Shown piece after piece: positions 14,811-24,518 of a DNA stretch of 25,459 nucleotides. The notes under the pieces were generated by a model that did no database searches, had not been told where the DNA came from, and saw nothing but the letters and a program-made list of their open reading frames with translations. The stretch is from Fodinibacter sp038330415. GTDB lineage: Bacteria; Actinomycetota; Actinomycetes; Actinomycetales; Dermatophilaceae. The translations under genes and the position numbers were made by a program. Positions within the stretch are counted from its first letter, which is position 1. Each line of letters opens with the position of its first letter. The stretch spans positions 1 to 25,459 of the forward strand of contig JBBQNZ010000049.1 of the NCBI GenBank assembly GCA_038330415.1, written 5' to 3'.

Positions 14811-16241
14811 TCAGAACTTGCGCTCGCGCCACTGCCGCTCGAACGGCAGCCGCCAGGTGTACGGCGCGATGAGCTGGTGGATCTGGTTCGGCCCCCAGGT
14901 GCCCTGCGCGTAGGGACGCACCGTCGGGGGGTTCTCGATGAGCGGCTGGGAGATGTCCCACAGCCGCTCGATGCCGGATGCCGAGGTGAACAGGGTGTGG
15001 TCGCCGCGGGCCGCGTCGTAGATGAGCCGCTCGTAGGCCTCGAGCACCGCGCCCGCCCACGAGGTCTCCTGCATCGAGAACTGCATCGACAGCTTGTCGA
15101 GCCGGAACCCCGGACCGGGACGCTTGCCGTAGAACGACAACGACATCCGCGACTTGTCGGCGAGGTCGAAGGTGAGGTGGTCGGGGCCGTTGTCGCCGAC
15201 CCCGGAGCCGGCGGGGAACATCGACTGCGGGGGCTCTCGGAAGGCGATGGAGATGATCCGGGCGCCCTCCGCCATCCGCTTGCCGGTGCGCAGGTAGAAC
15301 GGCACGCCGGCCCAGCGCCAGTTGTCGACGAAGCACTTCAGCGCCACGAAGGTCTCGGTCTCGGAGTCGGGTTTGACGCCGGGCTCGTCGTGGTAGCCGG
15401 TGTACTGCCCGCGCACGACGTCGCTGGGGTGGATCGGCTGCATCGACCGGAAGACCTTGTTCTTCTCGCGACTGATGGCCGCCGGCTCGAGCGAGGTCGG
15501 CGGCTCCATCGCGGTGAACGCCAGGATCTGGAACAGGTGCGTCACCACCATGTCGCGGTAGGCGCCGGTCGCCTCGTAGAAGTCGCCACGCTGGGTGAGG
15601 CCGAGCGTCTCGGGAACGTCGATCTCGACGTGGGAGATGTTGTTGCGGTGCCAGATCGGCTCGAACAGCCCGTTCGCGAACCGGAAGGCGAGGATGTTCT
15701 GGGCCGGCTCCTTGCCCAGGAAGTGGTCGATCCGGAAGATCTGCTCCTCGTCGAACACCTCGTGCAGCTGGGCGTTCAGCGCCACGGCGGAGGCGTAGTC
15801 GGTGCCGAACGGCTTCTCCATGACGACCCGGCTGCGCACCACGAGGCCGGCCTCGAGGATGGTGCGCACCGCGGCGAGGGCGGCCTTCGGCGGCACCGAC
15901 AGGTAGTGCAGCCGTTGGTTCTGGTCGCCGGGCAGCTGCTCCTCGGCCCGCCCGACCGCCTCACCGAGCGCCAGGGGGCCGGCCGAGAGTGGCACGAAGT
16001 CGAGGCGCTGCGCGAACTCGCGCCAGTCGGCATCCCCCATCTCGCGGGTGCTGTGCTCGCGGATGGCGACCAGGGCGAGGTCGCGGAACTCGTCTGCGGA
16101 GATCTCGTCGAGCGAGGTGCCCACGATGCGCAGGTCGTCGACGAGGCGGGACTGGAACAGGTGCAGCATCCCGGGGATGAGCTTGCGCTTGGCGAGGTCC
16201 CCCGTGGCACCGAACAGGACGAAGGTCGTCGGCATGGTCAT
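14811..16241 (-). CDS. zwf: Glucose-6-phosphate 1-dehydrogenase
   Basis: This is a 476-residue enzyme that oxidises glucose-6-phosphate to 6-phosphogluconolactone with NAD(P)+, the entry to the oxidative pentose phosphate pathway. The Rossmann motif GATGDLAKRK is at residues 11-20, EKPFG at 142-146, the substrate-binding signature RIDHFLGKE at 170-178 and the catalytic-base His in RDMVVTH near H235. Length is normal. Starts at 16247 (GTG), 16241 (ATG) and 16235 (ATG) are all in frame, and I cannot separate them firmly. The usual companions (tkt, tal, opcA, pgl) are absent from the neighbourhood, so this may be a second, stand-alone copy; that is inference. Confidence 0.95.
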   Translation of the reverse strand: MTMPTTFVLFGATGDLAKRKLIPGMLHLFQSRLVDDLRIVGTSLDEISADEFRDLALVAIREHSTREMGDADWREFAQRLDFVPLSAGPLALGEAVGRAEEQLPGDQNQRLHYLSVPPKAALAAVRTILEAGLVVRSRVVMEKPFGTDYASAVALNAQLHEVFDEEQIFRIDHFLGKEPAQNILAFRFANGLFEPIWHRNNISHVEIDVPETLGLTQRGDFYEATGAYRDMVVTHLFQILAFTAMEPPTSLEPAAISREKNKVFRSMQPIHPSDVVRGQYTGYHDEPGVKPDSETETFVALKCFVDNWRWAGVPFYLRTGKRMAEGARIISIAFREPPQSMFPAGSGVGDNGPDHLTFDLADKSRMSLSFYGKRPGPGFRLDKLSMQFSMQETSWAGAVLEAYERLIYDAARGDHTLFTSASGIERLWDISQPLIENPPTVRPYAQGTWGPNQIHQLIAPYTWRLPFERQWRERKF

Positions 16242-16302
16242 GCCCACAGCCTGTCGCGAGGAGGGGCCCTTCGCTACCCTTCGTTACCGGCGACCTCGGC
16301 GG

Positions 16303-16308
16303 TATCGT
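16303..16308 (+). promoter_or_regulatory. Possible -10 box (TATCGT) of DUF1269 gene
   Basis: TATCGT is followed about 6-7 bases later by a probable start of a leader of about 20 bases that carries the Shine-Dalgarno AGGAG at 16324-16328. The -35 region (TTCGTT at 16280-16285, 17-base spacer) is only a weak match. Confidence 0.35.
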
Positions 16309-16323
16309 CGGTCAACCGACCCT

Positions 16324-16328
16324 AGGAG
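16324..16328 (+). promoter_or_regulatory. Shine-Dalgarno (AGGAG) of DUF1269 gene
   Basis: AGGAG lies 6 bases before the ATG at 16335 and fixes that start. Confidence 0.7.
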
Positions 16329-16334
16329 CACGCA

Positions 16335-16817
16335 ATGGCTGCATTCACGGTGTGGAAGTTCGACGGTCCGAACGGCGCCGAGCAGGCGGCCGAGACCCTC
16401 AAGCAGTGCCAGCGCGACGGCATCGTCAAGATCGTCGACCACGCGGTGGTCACCTGGCCCGAGGGTGACAAGAAGCCCACGACCCATGAGGGCCACGAGG
16501 AGCGCTGGCACGCCAGCGGCTGGGGCGCACTGTGGGGCGTGCTGATCGGCGCGCTGTTCTTCGTGCCGGTCATCGGCGGCGTCGTGGGTGCCGGCATCGG
16601 TGCGCTCAGCAAGATGACCGCCAGCGCCGGCATCAGCAAGGAGCAGCTCGAGACGATCCGCACCCAGGTCACCCCGGGCACCTCGGCGCTCTTCGTCGTG
16701 ACCGAGGAGGGTGACCTCGACCGGGTCGGCGAGCGCCTGCACATGCACAGCACGCTGATCGCCACCAACCTCACCGACGCCGAGCGCCAGGTGCTGATGG
16801 AGACCTTCGGCGGCTGA
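16335..16817 (+). CDS. DUF1269 family protein
   Basis: This is a 160-residue protein. It starts AAFTVWKFDGPNGAEQAAETLKQ, a ferredoxin-like strand-helix opening typical of DUF1269. A central hydrophobic glycine-zipper stretch follows (WGALWGVLIGALFFVPVIGGVVGAGIGAL, about residues 62-92), then a second alpha/beta half (GTSALFVVTEEGDLDRVGERL). The family is found in bacterial membranes or membrane-associated and has no established function; the glycine zipper suggests membrane insertion or oligomerisation. The gene is divergent from zwf and has a clear Shine-Dalgarno. Confidence 0.85.
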   Translation: MAAFTVWKFDGPNGAEQAAETLKQCQRDGIVKIVDHAVVTWPEGDKKPTTHEGHEERWHASGWGALWGVLIGALFFVPVIGGVVGAGIGALSKMTASAGISKEQLETIRTQVTPGTSALFVVTEEGDLDRVGERLHMHSTLIATNLTDAERQVLMETFGG

Positions 16818-16902
16818 GCCCGGCGGGGATGATGTCGCCCGGCTCGGGCGCGTCGCCGGTGACCTCACCGACGATGGCGACCGCCCGGTTGGAGTCCGTC
16901 AT
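16771..16902 (-). CDS. Possible small protein of 43 residues (doubtful)
   Basis: An ATG at 16902 opens a 43-codon frame (MTDSNRAVAIVGEVTGDAPE...). It lies 53 bases after the efeB stop, on the same strand, and ends antisense to the 3' end of the DUF1269 gene. The first 30 codons use normal high-GC third positions; the last dozen are Arg/Ser/Pro-rich, as expected for antisense reading. There is no convincing Shine-Dalgarno. I do not recognise it. It could be a real small ORF, a remnant, or chance. Confidence 0.2.
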   Translation of the reverse strand: MTDSNRAVAIVGEVTGDAPEPGDIIPAGLSRRRSPSAPGARRR

Positions 16903-16955
16903 GGCGCGACCCCGGGGTGACCCACCGACAGACACCAGGTGGCCAGGCCCCAGCC

Positions 16956-18218
16956 TCAGCCGAAGAGCTGGGTGCCCCAGTCGGCATCCGGGCCGAGGCC
17001 GGGCGGGCACGCGAACACGGCCGACCCGGTGTGCTCGATGTACTCGCTCAGCCCGTCGGCCCGGGCCAGCGCCCGCTGCATCGGCACGAACTGCCGGTGG
17101 GCGTCGCGCATGAAGGCGAGGAAGAACAGCCCGGCGTCGAGGTGGCCCGAGCCGTCGGTGCCGTCGGTGAAGGTGTAGCCCCGGCGCAGGATGCGGATGC
17201 CGTCGAGGTTGCCGTGGTGCGCCAGGCGCACGTGGGCGGTGGTCGCGATCCGCGGCCGGCCGTCGGTCCCCCGGGCGGCGAAGTCGGGCTCGTCGAACTC
17301 CGCCGTCCTCCCCAGCGGCGCGCCCACCTTCTTGTCCCGCCCGATCACCTGCTCCTGCTCCATGAGCGGGGTGCGGTCCCACACCTCGATGTGCATCCGG
17401 ATGCGGCGGGCGACGAGGTAGGAGCCCCCCGAAACCCAGCCGGCATCGCCCGGCACGTCATCGGGTGCCACCCAGACGTGCTCGTCGAGTGCCCCGGTGT
17501 CCTCGGCGGTGATGTTGGCCGTGCCGTCCTTGAAGCCGAACATGTTGCGGGGGGTCACCTGGGCCTGCGAGGTGGACGCCGTGCGCCCGAACCCGAGCTG
17601 GCTCCAGCGCACGGAGATCACGCCGAAGCCCATCCGCACCAGGTTGCGCACGGCGTGCACCGCCACCTGCGGGTCGTCGGAGCAGGCCTGGATGACGATG
17701 TCGCCGCCCGAGCGCGCCGGGTCGAGGTCGTCGCCGACGAAGGCGGGCAGGTCGCGCAGCGCCGCGGGCCGCCGGTCGGCGAGGCCGAACCGGTCGTCGA
17801 AGAGTGACGGCCCGTAGCCGATGGTGACGGTGAGGTGCCCGGGCGCGAGGTCGAGCGCCTCGCCGGTGTCCTGGGGCACGTTCCACGGCCCGCCGCCCAC
17901 GACCCCGCCGGGCGCGGCCTCGGCGCCGAGCGTCATCCGCTCAGCAGCGACGGTCCACGCGGTGAGCAGGTCGCGCAGGGCGTCGCGGTCGTCGGTGACG
18001 ACGTCGAGCGCCACCAGGTGCAGCCGGTCCTGCGCGGCCGTGGTGATGCCGGCCTGCCGGGTGCCGCGGAAGGGCACGATGCCGTCGTCCACGGCATCCG
18101 CCTGCGGGGTGCCCACGGCGGACGCCGGGCCCGCGGCATAGGTCAGCCCGGCAGCAGCCCCCGCCAGGGCGGCACCCGCACCGGTCGCGAGGACCGCCCG
18201 GCGGGTGGAGCCGTTCAC
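16956..18218 (-). CDS. efeB: EfeB, Tat-exported DyP-type heme peroxidase
   Basis: This is a 420-residue protein with a twin-arginine signal (STRRAVLATG, then a hydrophobic Ala/Gly-rich stretch ending near PASA, residue 34), so it is exported folded with its heme. The DyP signature GFKDG is at 228-232 (D231), the proximal heme His is H329 in AHVRLAH, and the distal Arg is R347 in RILRRGY. In the EfeUOB system it oxidises Fe(II) and/or acts on heme outside the membrane, supplying iron to EfeO/EfeU. The start is GTG at 18218, overlapping the efeO stop as GTGA, so the two are coupled. Confidence is high because all three genes are adjacent. Confidence 0.95.
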   Translation of the reverse strand: MNGSTRRAVLATGAGAALAGAAAGLTYAAGPASAVGTPQADAVDDGIVPFRGTRQAGITTAAQDRLHLVALDVVTDDRDALRDLLTAWTVAAERMTLGAEAAPGGVVGGGPWNVPQDTGEALDLAPGHLTVTIGYGPSLFDDRFGLADRRPAALRDLPAFVGDDLDPARSGGDIVIQACSDDPQVAVHAVRNLVRMGFGVISVRWSQLGFGRTASTSQAQVTPRNMFGFKDGTANITAEDTGALDEHVWVAPDDVPGDAGWVSGGSYLVARRIRMHIEVWDRTPLMEQEQVIGRDKKVGAPLGRTAEFDEPDFAARGTDGRPRIATTAHVRLAHHGNLDGIRILRRGYTFTDGTDGSGHLDAGLFFLAFMRDAHRQFVPMQRALARADGLSEYIEHTGSAVFACPPGLGPDADWGTQLFG

Positions 18219-19354
18219 GTGCCGGCGACCTCACCGGCCACGGTCGCGACCGGCTCCGAGAAGGCGTCGAGCGCCTCGGTGAGGGCCTTGACGTCGGCCG
18301 GGGTCAGCTCGGTGTAGAGCACGAAGCCGTCGCCCTTCTTGTGGGTGTCGATGACCTCGTCGAGGGCGGCCGCGCGCTGGTCGATGGTCGCCAGCAGGGT
18401 GGGGTTCTCGGCCTTGAGGAACGGGCGCAGCGCATCGATGGCGGCCAGCGAGCCCTCGAAGTTGGCGTCGAAGTCCCACAAGTCGGTGTGGCTGTAGCGC
18501 TCCTCCTCCCCGGTGATCTTGCCGGTGGCCATCTCGTCGAGCAGCGCCTTCGACCCGTTCGCGAGCTGGAGTGGGTTGAGCTGCACGGCCTTTGCCTGCT
18601 TGACGAGCTCGGTCACGTCGGTGAGCAGCTGGTCGGCGACCGTGCCGGAGTCGGGCTGCAGGCCGTCGGCCCACAGGTCCTTCTCGAGGCGGTGGAAGCC
18701 GGTGAACGGCATACCCTCCGCCACGACCTCCTCGCGGCCGTCGATCTTCGGGTCGAGGTCACCGAAGGACTCGGCCACCGGCTCGATCTCCTCCCAGTGC
18801 GAGCGCGCAGTGGGGTAGAGCGCCTTGGCCTCGGCGACCTTGCCGGCCTTGACCAGGGCGACGAACGTCGTGGTGTCCTCGAGCAGCTCGTCGGCCTCGT
18901 GGCTGACGAACGCCTGGTACGTGGTGACTGCCGCGGCCAGGGTGCCGTCGGTGCTCGTGGGGGCGGCGGCCGCCGAGCCGGTCACCGTGAAGTCGGCGCG
19001 GATGCCGTCGCCCGCCATCCCCGGCTTGCAGGCGGTCTGGTAGGTGCCCGGCTCGGAGAGGTCGACGACGAAGTCACGGGTGAGCCCGGGCGAGATGTTC
19101 TCGACCTCGCCGACCACCCGGTCGTTCGCGCCGTAGACGTAGAACTCGTTGACCTTGCTGCCGGAGTTCGTCACCGTGAAGGTCACCTGGCCCGCGGGGG
19201 CGGTGGTGGCCGAGAGGTCGCAGGCGGTGTCGGTGGCCTTGACCGTGATCGCGCCGGCGGGGTCGGACGTGGCGTCGTCCTTGGCGGCGCAGCCGGTGAG
19301 GGCCAGGGCAGCGGCGGCGAGGGCGGCGGTGATGGGGAGGGGACGGGGGCGCAC
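18215..19354 (-). CDS. efeO: EfeO, iron-binding lipoprotein (cupredoxin + M75)
   Basis: This is a 379-residue protein. The N-terminus is a lipoprotein signal with lipobox LTGC, so the mature protein starts at C22 and is anchored to the outer face of the membrane. A cupredoxin-like domain (about 34-126) has candidate metal ligands around ACKPGM. It is followed by an M75/imelysin-type domain (about 140-375) with the H-x-x-E motif (H186, E189). It binds iron and passes it to EfeU. The start is GTG at 19354, with AGGAG 6 bases upstream. A 105-base gap separates it from efeU. The cupredoxin plus M75 fusion is the full-length EfeO type. Confidence 0.95.
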   Translation of the reverse strand: MRPRPLPITAALAAAALALTGCAAKDDATSDPAGAITVKATDTACDLSATTAPAGQVTFTVTNSGSKVNEFYVYGANDRVVGEVENISPGLTRDFVVDLSEPGTYQTACKPGMAGDGIRADFTVTGSAAAAPTSTDGTLAAAVTTYQAFVSHEADELLEDTTTFVALVKAGKVAEAKALYPTARSHWEEIEPVAESFGDLDPKIDGREEVVAEGMPFTGFHRLEKDLWADGLQPDSGTVADQLLTDVTELVKQAKAVQLNPLQLANGSKALLDEMATGKITGEEERYSHTDLWDFDANFEGSLAAIDALRPFLKAENPTLLATIDQRAAALDEVIDTHKKGDGFVLYTELTPADVKALTEALDAFSEPVATVAGEVAGT

Positions 19355-19360
19355 GAGAGG

Positions 19361-19365
19361 CTCCT
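19361..19365 (-). promoter_or_regulatory. Shine-Dalgarno (AGGAG) of efeO
   Basis: AGGAG on the minus strand is 6 bases before the GTG at 19354 and decides that start. The rest of the 105-base efeU-efeO gap shows no clear terminator. Confidence 0.7.
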
Positions 19366-19459
19366 GGGGTACGTCGGGTCGCGGCGATGGCCGGGGGCGA
19401 ACAGGTCGGGGTCGAGCTGGTGGGGCCGGTCGGCGCCGGTGCGGCGCCGGGGAAGGCGG

Positions 19460-20329
19460 TCAGGCGGAGGTCGACTCCTGCACCGCCGACGCGGTGGCGG
19501 TCGCGCTGGCGGGCGGGGCGACGGGCGCCTTGCCCGGGCGCAGGAAGAAGAACATGACCGTGCCGACGTAGAGCACCCACGCGACGGCCTGCAGCACGGT
19601 GGTGGCCGGGGTGAAGTTGAGCGTGCCCTTGAGCAGGGTGGCGTACCAGCTGCCCGGGTCGATGGTGCCGGAGACGTCGAAGGCCAAGGTGTTCAGGCCG
19701 GGCAGCACGCCGGCCTCCTGCAGGTCGTGGATGCCGTAGGACAGGATGCCGCCCGCGACCAGGATCAGCGCGATGCCGGTCCACTTGAAGAAGGCGCCGA
19801 GGTTGATCTTCAGGGCCCCGCGGTAGATGAGCCAGCCGAGCAGCACCGCGCCCGCGAAGCCGACGACCCAGCCGAGCAGCGGCAGGTTGTTGCCGGCGCC
19901 CGCGGCCTGGGCGGTGGCGTAGAAGAAGATCGCGGTCTCCAGGCCCTCGCGCCCGACCCCGAGGAAGGCGACCAGGGCGACAGCGAGCGGGCCGAGGTCG
20001 AGGGCCCGGTCGAGCTTGCCCTTGAGCTCGCCCGAGATGCTGCGCGCGGCCGACTTCATCCAGAAGACCATTGCCGTGACGAACCCGACGGCGATGATGC
20101 TCGCGAGGCCGCCGATCAGCTCCTGGGCCTCGAACGAGAGCTGCCGGGTGCCGTAGGTGAGGGACGCGCCGAGCACGACCGACAGCGCGACCGCGGTGCC
20201 CACCCCGAGCCAGACGTAGCGGATGCCCCAGGTGCGGTTGGTCTTCTTCAGGAACGCGAGCAGGATGACCACGACGAGGGCGGCTTCCAGGCCCTCGCGC
20301 AGCCCGATGAGGGCGTTGCTGACGAACAT
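19460..20329 (-). CDS. efeU: EfeU, FTR1-type iron permease
   Basis: This is a 289-residue inner-membrane permease of the OFeT/Ftr1 family with about seven hydrophobic segments. Two REGLE motifs bind iron in the transport path: residues 11-15 in the first helix and 127-131 in the fourth. The C-terminal tail is Ala/Pro/Thr-rich. It imports iron delivered by EfeO and EfeB. It is the first gene of the efeUOB operon. The ATG at 20329 is preceded by GGAG with a 6-base spacer, and the iron-box promoter lies 20-70 bases upstream. Both REGLE copies are intact, so the permease should be functional (unlike the frameshifted efeU of some E. coli strains). Confidence 0.95.
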   Translation of the reverse strand: MFVSNALIGLREGLEAALVVVILLAFLKKTNRTWGIRYVWLGVGTAVALSVVLGASLTYGTRQLSFEAQELIGGLASIIAVGFVTAMVFWMKSAARSISGELKGKLDRALDLGPLAVALVAFLGVGREGLETAIFFYATAQAAGAGNNLPLLGWVVGFAGAVLLGWLIYRGALKINLGAFFKWTGIALILVAGGILSYGIHDLQEAGVLPGLNTLAFDVSGTIDPGSWYATLLKGTLNFTPATTVLQAVAWVLYVGTVMFFFLRPGKAPVAPPASATATASAVQESTSA

Positions 20330-20347
20330 CCGCGACTCCGTCCGATG

Positions 20348-20364
20348 CAGGTAAGGCTTACCTG
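20348..20364 (-). promoter_or_regulatory. DtxR/IdeR-type iron box 1 upstream of efeU
   Basis: CAGGTAAGGCTTACCTG is a perfect 17-base palindrome (8-1-8). It matches the DtxR/IdeR 19-mer (AGGT-rich half-sites around a central G/C) at most positions. It lies just downstream of the predicted -10, so bound repressor plus Fe(II) would block efeUOB transcription. Confidence 0.8.
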
Positions 20365-20365
20365 A

Positions 20366-20381
20366 CTTAGGTAACCCTAAG
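20366..20381 (-). promoter_or_regulatory. Second iron-box-like palindrome overlapping the efeU -10
   Basis: CTTAGG and CCTAAG flank TAAC (6-4-6 palindrome, TTAGG half-sites). It begins one base after box 1 and covers the predicted -10 at 20369-20374, so two repressor dimers could bind side by side. Confidence 0.6.
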
Positions 20382-20397
20382 ATCCGGTGCAGGTCAA
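20369..20397 (-). promoter_or_regulatory. efeU: Predicted efeUOB promoter
   Basis: On the minus strand TTGACC (20392-20397) is a good -35, followed after 17 bases by TTACCT (20369-20374) as -10. The -10 sits inside the second iron palindrome. Transcription would start near 20361, giving a leader of about 30 bases with a Shine-Dalgarno, unlike the leaderless genes nearby. Confidence 0.6.
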
Positions 20398-20505
20398 ATC
20401 CCGATCCGCCCTGCGGAACAGTGCTGTGGCCCGATGGAGTCATTGTTGATTCGCGGACACCGGCCGACGTCGTGAATGTGACCTATCGGGTGGTTCGGGG
20501 ACGGG

Positions 20506-21882
20506 TCAGCTCGACGGGGTGGCGAGCTGGATCTCCTCGTCGGTCGGCTCGTGGGGCTCGCGGGCCTGGGCCGGCAGGCAGTCGGCGATCGCCGCCATGA
20601 TCCGGCGGGTGTCGGCTGCGGCCGAACGCCCCTTGAGCTCGACCGGCGGGCCGACCCGTACCCGCACGGTGGGCGGAGAGGTGAGGTTGAACATCCGCGG
20701 CACCGGCTCGGAGCGGGGCCAGACCTGCTCCGAGCCCCAGATGCCGAACGGGATGACCGGCGCCCCGGTCATCGCCGCCAACCGGGCGGCGCCGGTGCGG
20801 CCCTTGAGCACCGGGTCGTAGAACTTCGCGCCGCGCGGGATGGTGCCCTGCGGCAGCAGGCAGACCAGCTCGCCGCCCTCGAGCGCCACGGCCGCGTGCT
20901 CGAACGACTCCTGGCCGCCGCTGGCGCGGTCGACGGGGATGCCGCCGAGCGCCGTGGCGATGGCGCCCAGCACCGGCACGTCGAAGATCTCCCTCTTGCC
21001 CAGGCCACGCGCGGTGCGGCCGGTGGCCCGCAGCAGCTGGATGATCGTCTGCAGGTCGAAGTAGGAGCGGTGGTTGCCGACGAGGATGGCCGGGCCGGTG
21101 CGCGGGATGTGCTCGGTGCCGGCGATGTCGAAGCGCGCGTAGGGCGTCAGCAGGGGCGGGCTGGCGAGGAAGAGCAGGCGCTGCAGCTCGATGCCGAGCA
21201 CCGGCACCTTCAGCACGCCGGGCGAGACGTCGAAGTGCACGATCGGCCAGCCGCGGGCCACGGCGTAGACGGTGAGCCGGGGGTCTGGGTTGACCGCGGC
21301 CGGGCTGCCGACGGCCGACAGCAGCGGCAGGTCGTAGATCGAGTCGGAGTAGGCGAAGCTCTCGGCGAGGTCGACGTCCTCGCGCGCGGCCCACTCCTTC
21401 ACCGCGGCGAGCTTGCCCCGCGACCACACGAAGTTGCCGGTGATCGAGCCGTCGAAGCGGCCGTCGTCGTCGATCGTGTAGCGCGTGGCGATGACGTGGT
21501 CGAAGCCCAGCCGGTCGGCGAGCGGCTTGATGAGGTGGTGCGGTGTCGTCGTCGCGAGCACCACCGGGCGGCCGGCCGCGTGGTGCTGCTCGATGAGCGA
21601 GAGGGCGAACGGGTGGATGACGGCCGCGATCGACTCGGCGGCCGCCTCGGCCGCGGCGTCGAAGGTGGCGCCGTCGCGGCCCTTGGCCAGCAGGGTCGCC
21701 TGGCGGGCCAGGAAGATCGAGGGCAGCGTCTCGCCGATCAGGTCGAACATGCCGTAGAGCAGGCCCTCGCCGGGCAGCTTGCGGGTGACGACACCGAGGT
21801 CGTACATCGCCCGCGACAGCAGTGGGCCGGTGCCGCCCTGCAGCAGGGTGCGGTCGAGGTCGAAGATCGCCGCGCCGCTCAT
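20506..21882 (-). CDS. HAD-IB phosphatase / 1-acylglycerol-3-phosphate acyltransferase fusion
   Basis: This is a 458-residue two-domain protein. Domain 1 (about 1-215) is a SerB-like HAD: nucleophile motif DLDRT (D8, D10), motif II T111/T112, K157 and motif III YSDSIYD (D180, D184). Domain 2 (about 240-435) is a PlsC acyltransferase: NHRSYFD (H271, D276), the acyl/phosphate pocket PQGTIPRG (344-351, Gln where many PlsC have Glu) and PVIPFGIWG. PlsC enzymes acylate lysophosphatidic acid to phosphatidic acid. In the fusion the HAD part may dephosphorylate PA or a precursor; that is inference. Mycobacteria carry a similar fusion. The start is ATG at 21882 with TAGCCT 6 bases upstream. It is divergent from the patatin gene. 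Confidence 0.92.
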   Translation of the reverse strand: MSGAAIFDLDRTLLQGGTGPLLSRAMYDLGVVTRKLPGEGLLYGMFDLIGETLPSIFLARQATLLAKGRDGATFDAAAEAAAESIAAVIHPFALSLIEQHHAAGRPVVLATTTPHHLIKPLADRLGFDHVIATRYTIDDDGRFDGSITGNFVWSRGKLAAVKEWAAREDVDLAESFAYSDSIYDLPLLSAVGSPAAVNPDPRLTVYAVARGWPIVHFDVSPGVLKVPVLGIELQRLLFLASPPLLTPYARFDIAGTEHIPRTGPAILVGNHRSYFDLQTIIQLLRATGRTARGLGKREIFDVPVLGAIATALGGIPVDRASGGQESFEHAAVALEGGELVCLLPQGTIPRGAKFYDPVLKGRTGAARLAAMTGAPVIPFGIWGSEQVWPRSEPVPRMFNLTSPPTVRVRVGPPVELKGRSAAADTRRIMAAIADCLPAQAREPHEPTDEEIQLATPSS

Positions 21883-21888
21883 GGGGGG

Positions 21889-21894
21889 AGGCTA
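21889..21894 (-). promoter_or_regulatory. -10 box (TAGCCT), leaderless start of HAD/PlsC gene
   Basis: TAGCCT on the minus strand is followed by six C residues and then the ATG at 21882. No ribosome-binding sequence fits in between. Confidence 0.6.
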
Positions 21895-21933
21895 CCGGTG
21901 ACCGGACCCGGCACACACCACCGCATGACGGCA

Positions 21934-21939
21934 TACATT
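21934..21939 (+). promoter_or_regulatory. -10 box (TACATT), leaderless start of patatin gene
   Basis: TACATT ends 7 bases before the ATG at 21947. This argues for that ATG over the in-frame TTG at 21938. Confidence 0.55.
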
Positions 21940-21946
21940 GACCGGT

Positions 21947-22757
21947 ATGCCGCGCGAGGAGCTCACCGCGTACGTCCTGGGGGGCGGCGGCGTGCTCGGC
22001 TCCAGCGAGGTCGGGATGCTGCGGGCGCTGGCCGAGCACGGCATCCGGCCCGACCTCGTGCTGGGCACCAGCATCGGCGCGCTCAACGGCGCGTTCATCG
22101 CGGCCGACCCCGGGCCGGAGGGCGCCGACCGGCTCGCGGCGGTCTGGGAGGCCGTCGTGCGCGAGGGCGTCTTCCTCGACAACCCGGTGCGCCAGGCGGC
22201 CCGGGTGGCGAAGTACCGCACCCACCTGCTGTCGAACGCGCCGCTGCGCCACGTCATCGAGCGCTACCTGCCGGTGAGCCGCTTCGAGGACCTCGAGGTG
22301 CCGTTCCAGTGCGTGGCGGCCTGCATCGAGGACGCGAGCGGGGTGTGGTTCGCCACCGGCGACCTCACCGACCCGGTGGTGGCGTCGTGCTCGGTGCCCG
22401 GCCTGTTCCCGGCGGTGCGCATCGGCGACCGGCACTTCCTCGACGGCGGGCTCGTGCACTCCATCCCCGTCGGGCGGGCGCTGGCGCTGGGTGCGACCCG
22501 GATCTTCGTGCTGCAGGTCGGCCGGGTCGAGCAGCCGCTCACGCCCCCGACCAAGCCGTGGGAGGTGGCGACGGTGGCCTTCGAGATCGCGCGCCGCCAC
22601 CGCTTCGTGCACGAGATGGAGACCGTGCCCGACGACGTGGAGCTGCACGTGCTGCCCAGCGGCGCCACCGACAGCCCGAACATCTCGATCGGGCAGGCCC
22701 GGTCGAACCGGATGCGCGAGCGGATGGATGCCGCGCAGACCGCGAGCGGCGAGTACC

Positions 22758-22780
<23 letters not shown>
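21947..22780 (+). CDS. Patatin-like phospholipase (RssA/NTE-type)
   Basis: This is a 277-residue patatin-fold hydrolase. The oxyanion loop GGGGVLG is at residues 12-18, the nucleophile elbow GTSIG is at 40-44 (S42) and the catalytic-dyad Asp is D166 in DGGLVHSIP. There is no signal peptide, so it acts in the cytosol or on the inner leaflet. The family cleaves acyl ester bonds of phospholipids or lysophospholipids. The usual basic residue in the oxyanion loop (GGGxRG) is Leu here. The start is ATG at 21947 (TACATT 7 bases upstream). Its 3' end overlaps the convergent acyl-CoA ligase gene by 23 bases. The context suggests membrane lipid remodelling. Confidence 0.93.
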
Positions 22781-24437
<1,657 letters not shown>

Positions 24438-24483
24438 CGGCGCCTCATCCTGCTCGCCGCGGCCCGGTGCCGCGGATGTGCCC

Positions 24484-24489
24484 AACCTA
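24484..24489 (-). promoter_or_regulatory. Possible -10 box (TAGGTT) of acyl-CoA ligase gene
   Basis: TAGGTT on the minus strand would give a leader of about 40 bases carrying GAGG at 24443-24446 before the ATG at 24437. The -35 is not recognisable. Confidence 0.4.
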
Positions 24490-24505
24490 GCGCCGCACCG
24501 GGGCC

Positions 24506-24511
24506 TACGCT
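24506..24511 (+). promoter_or_regulatory. -10 box (TACGCT), leaderless start of terminal acyltransferase
   Basis: TACGCT ends 7 bases before the ATG at 24519, without a ribosome-binding sequence. Confidence 0.55.
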
Positions 24512-24518
24512 GGCGGCC

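Noticed and set aside
20506..21882. HAD/PlsC as two separate genes or a fusion artefact
   Set aside because: The frame is continuous with intact motifs in both domains, and the same domain order is known in mycobacteria.
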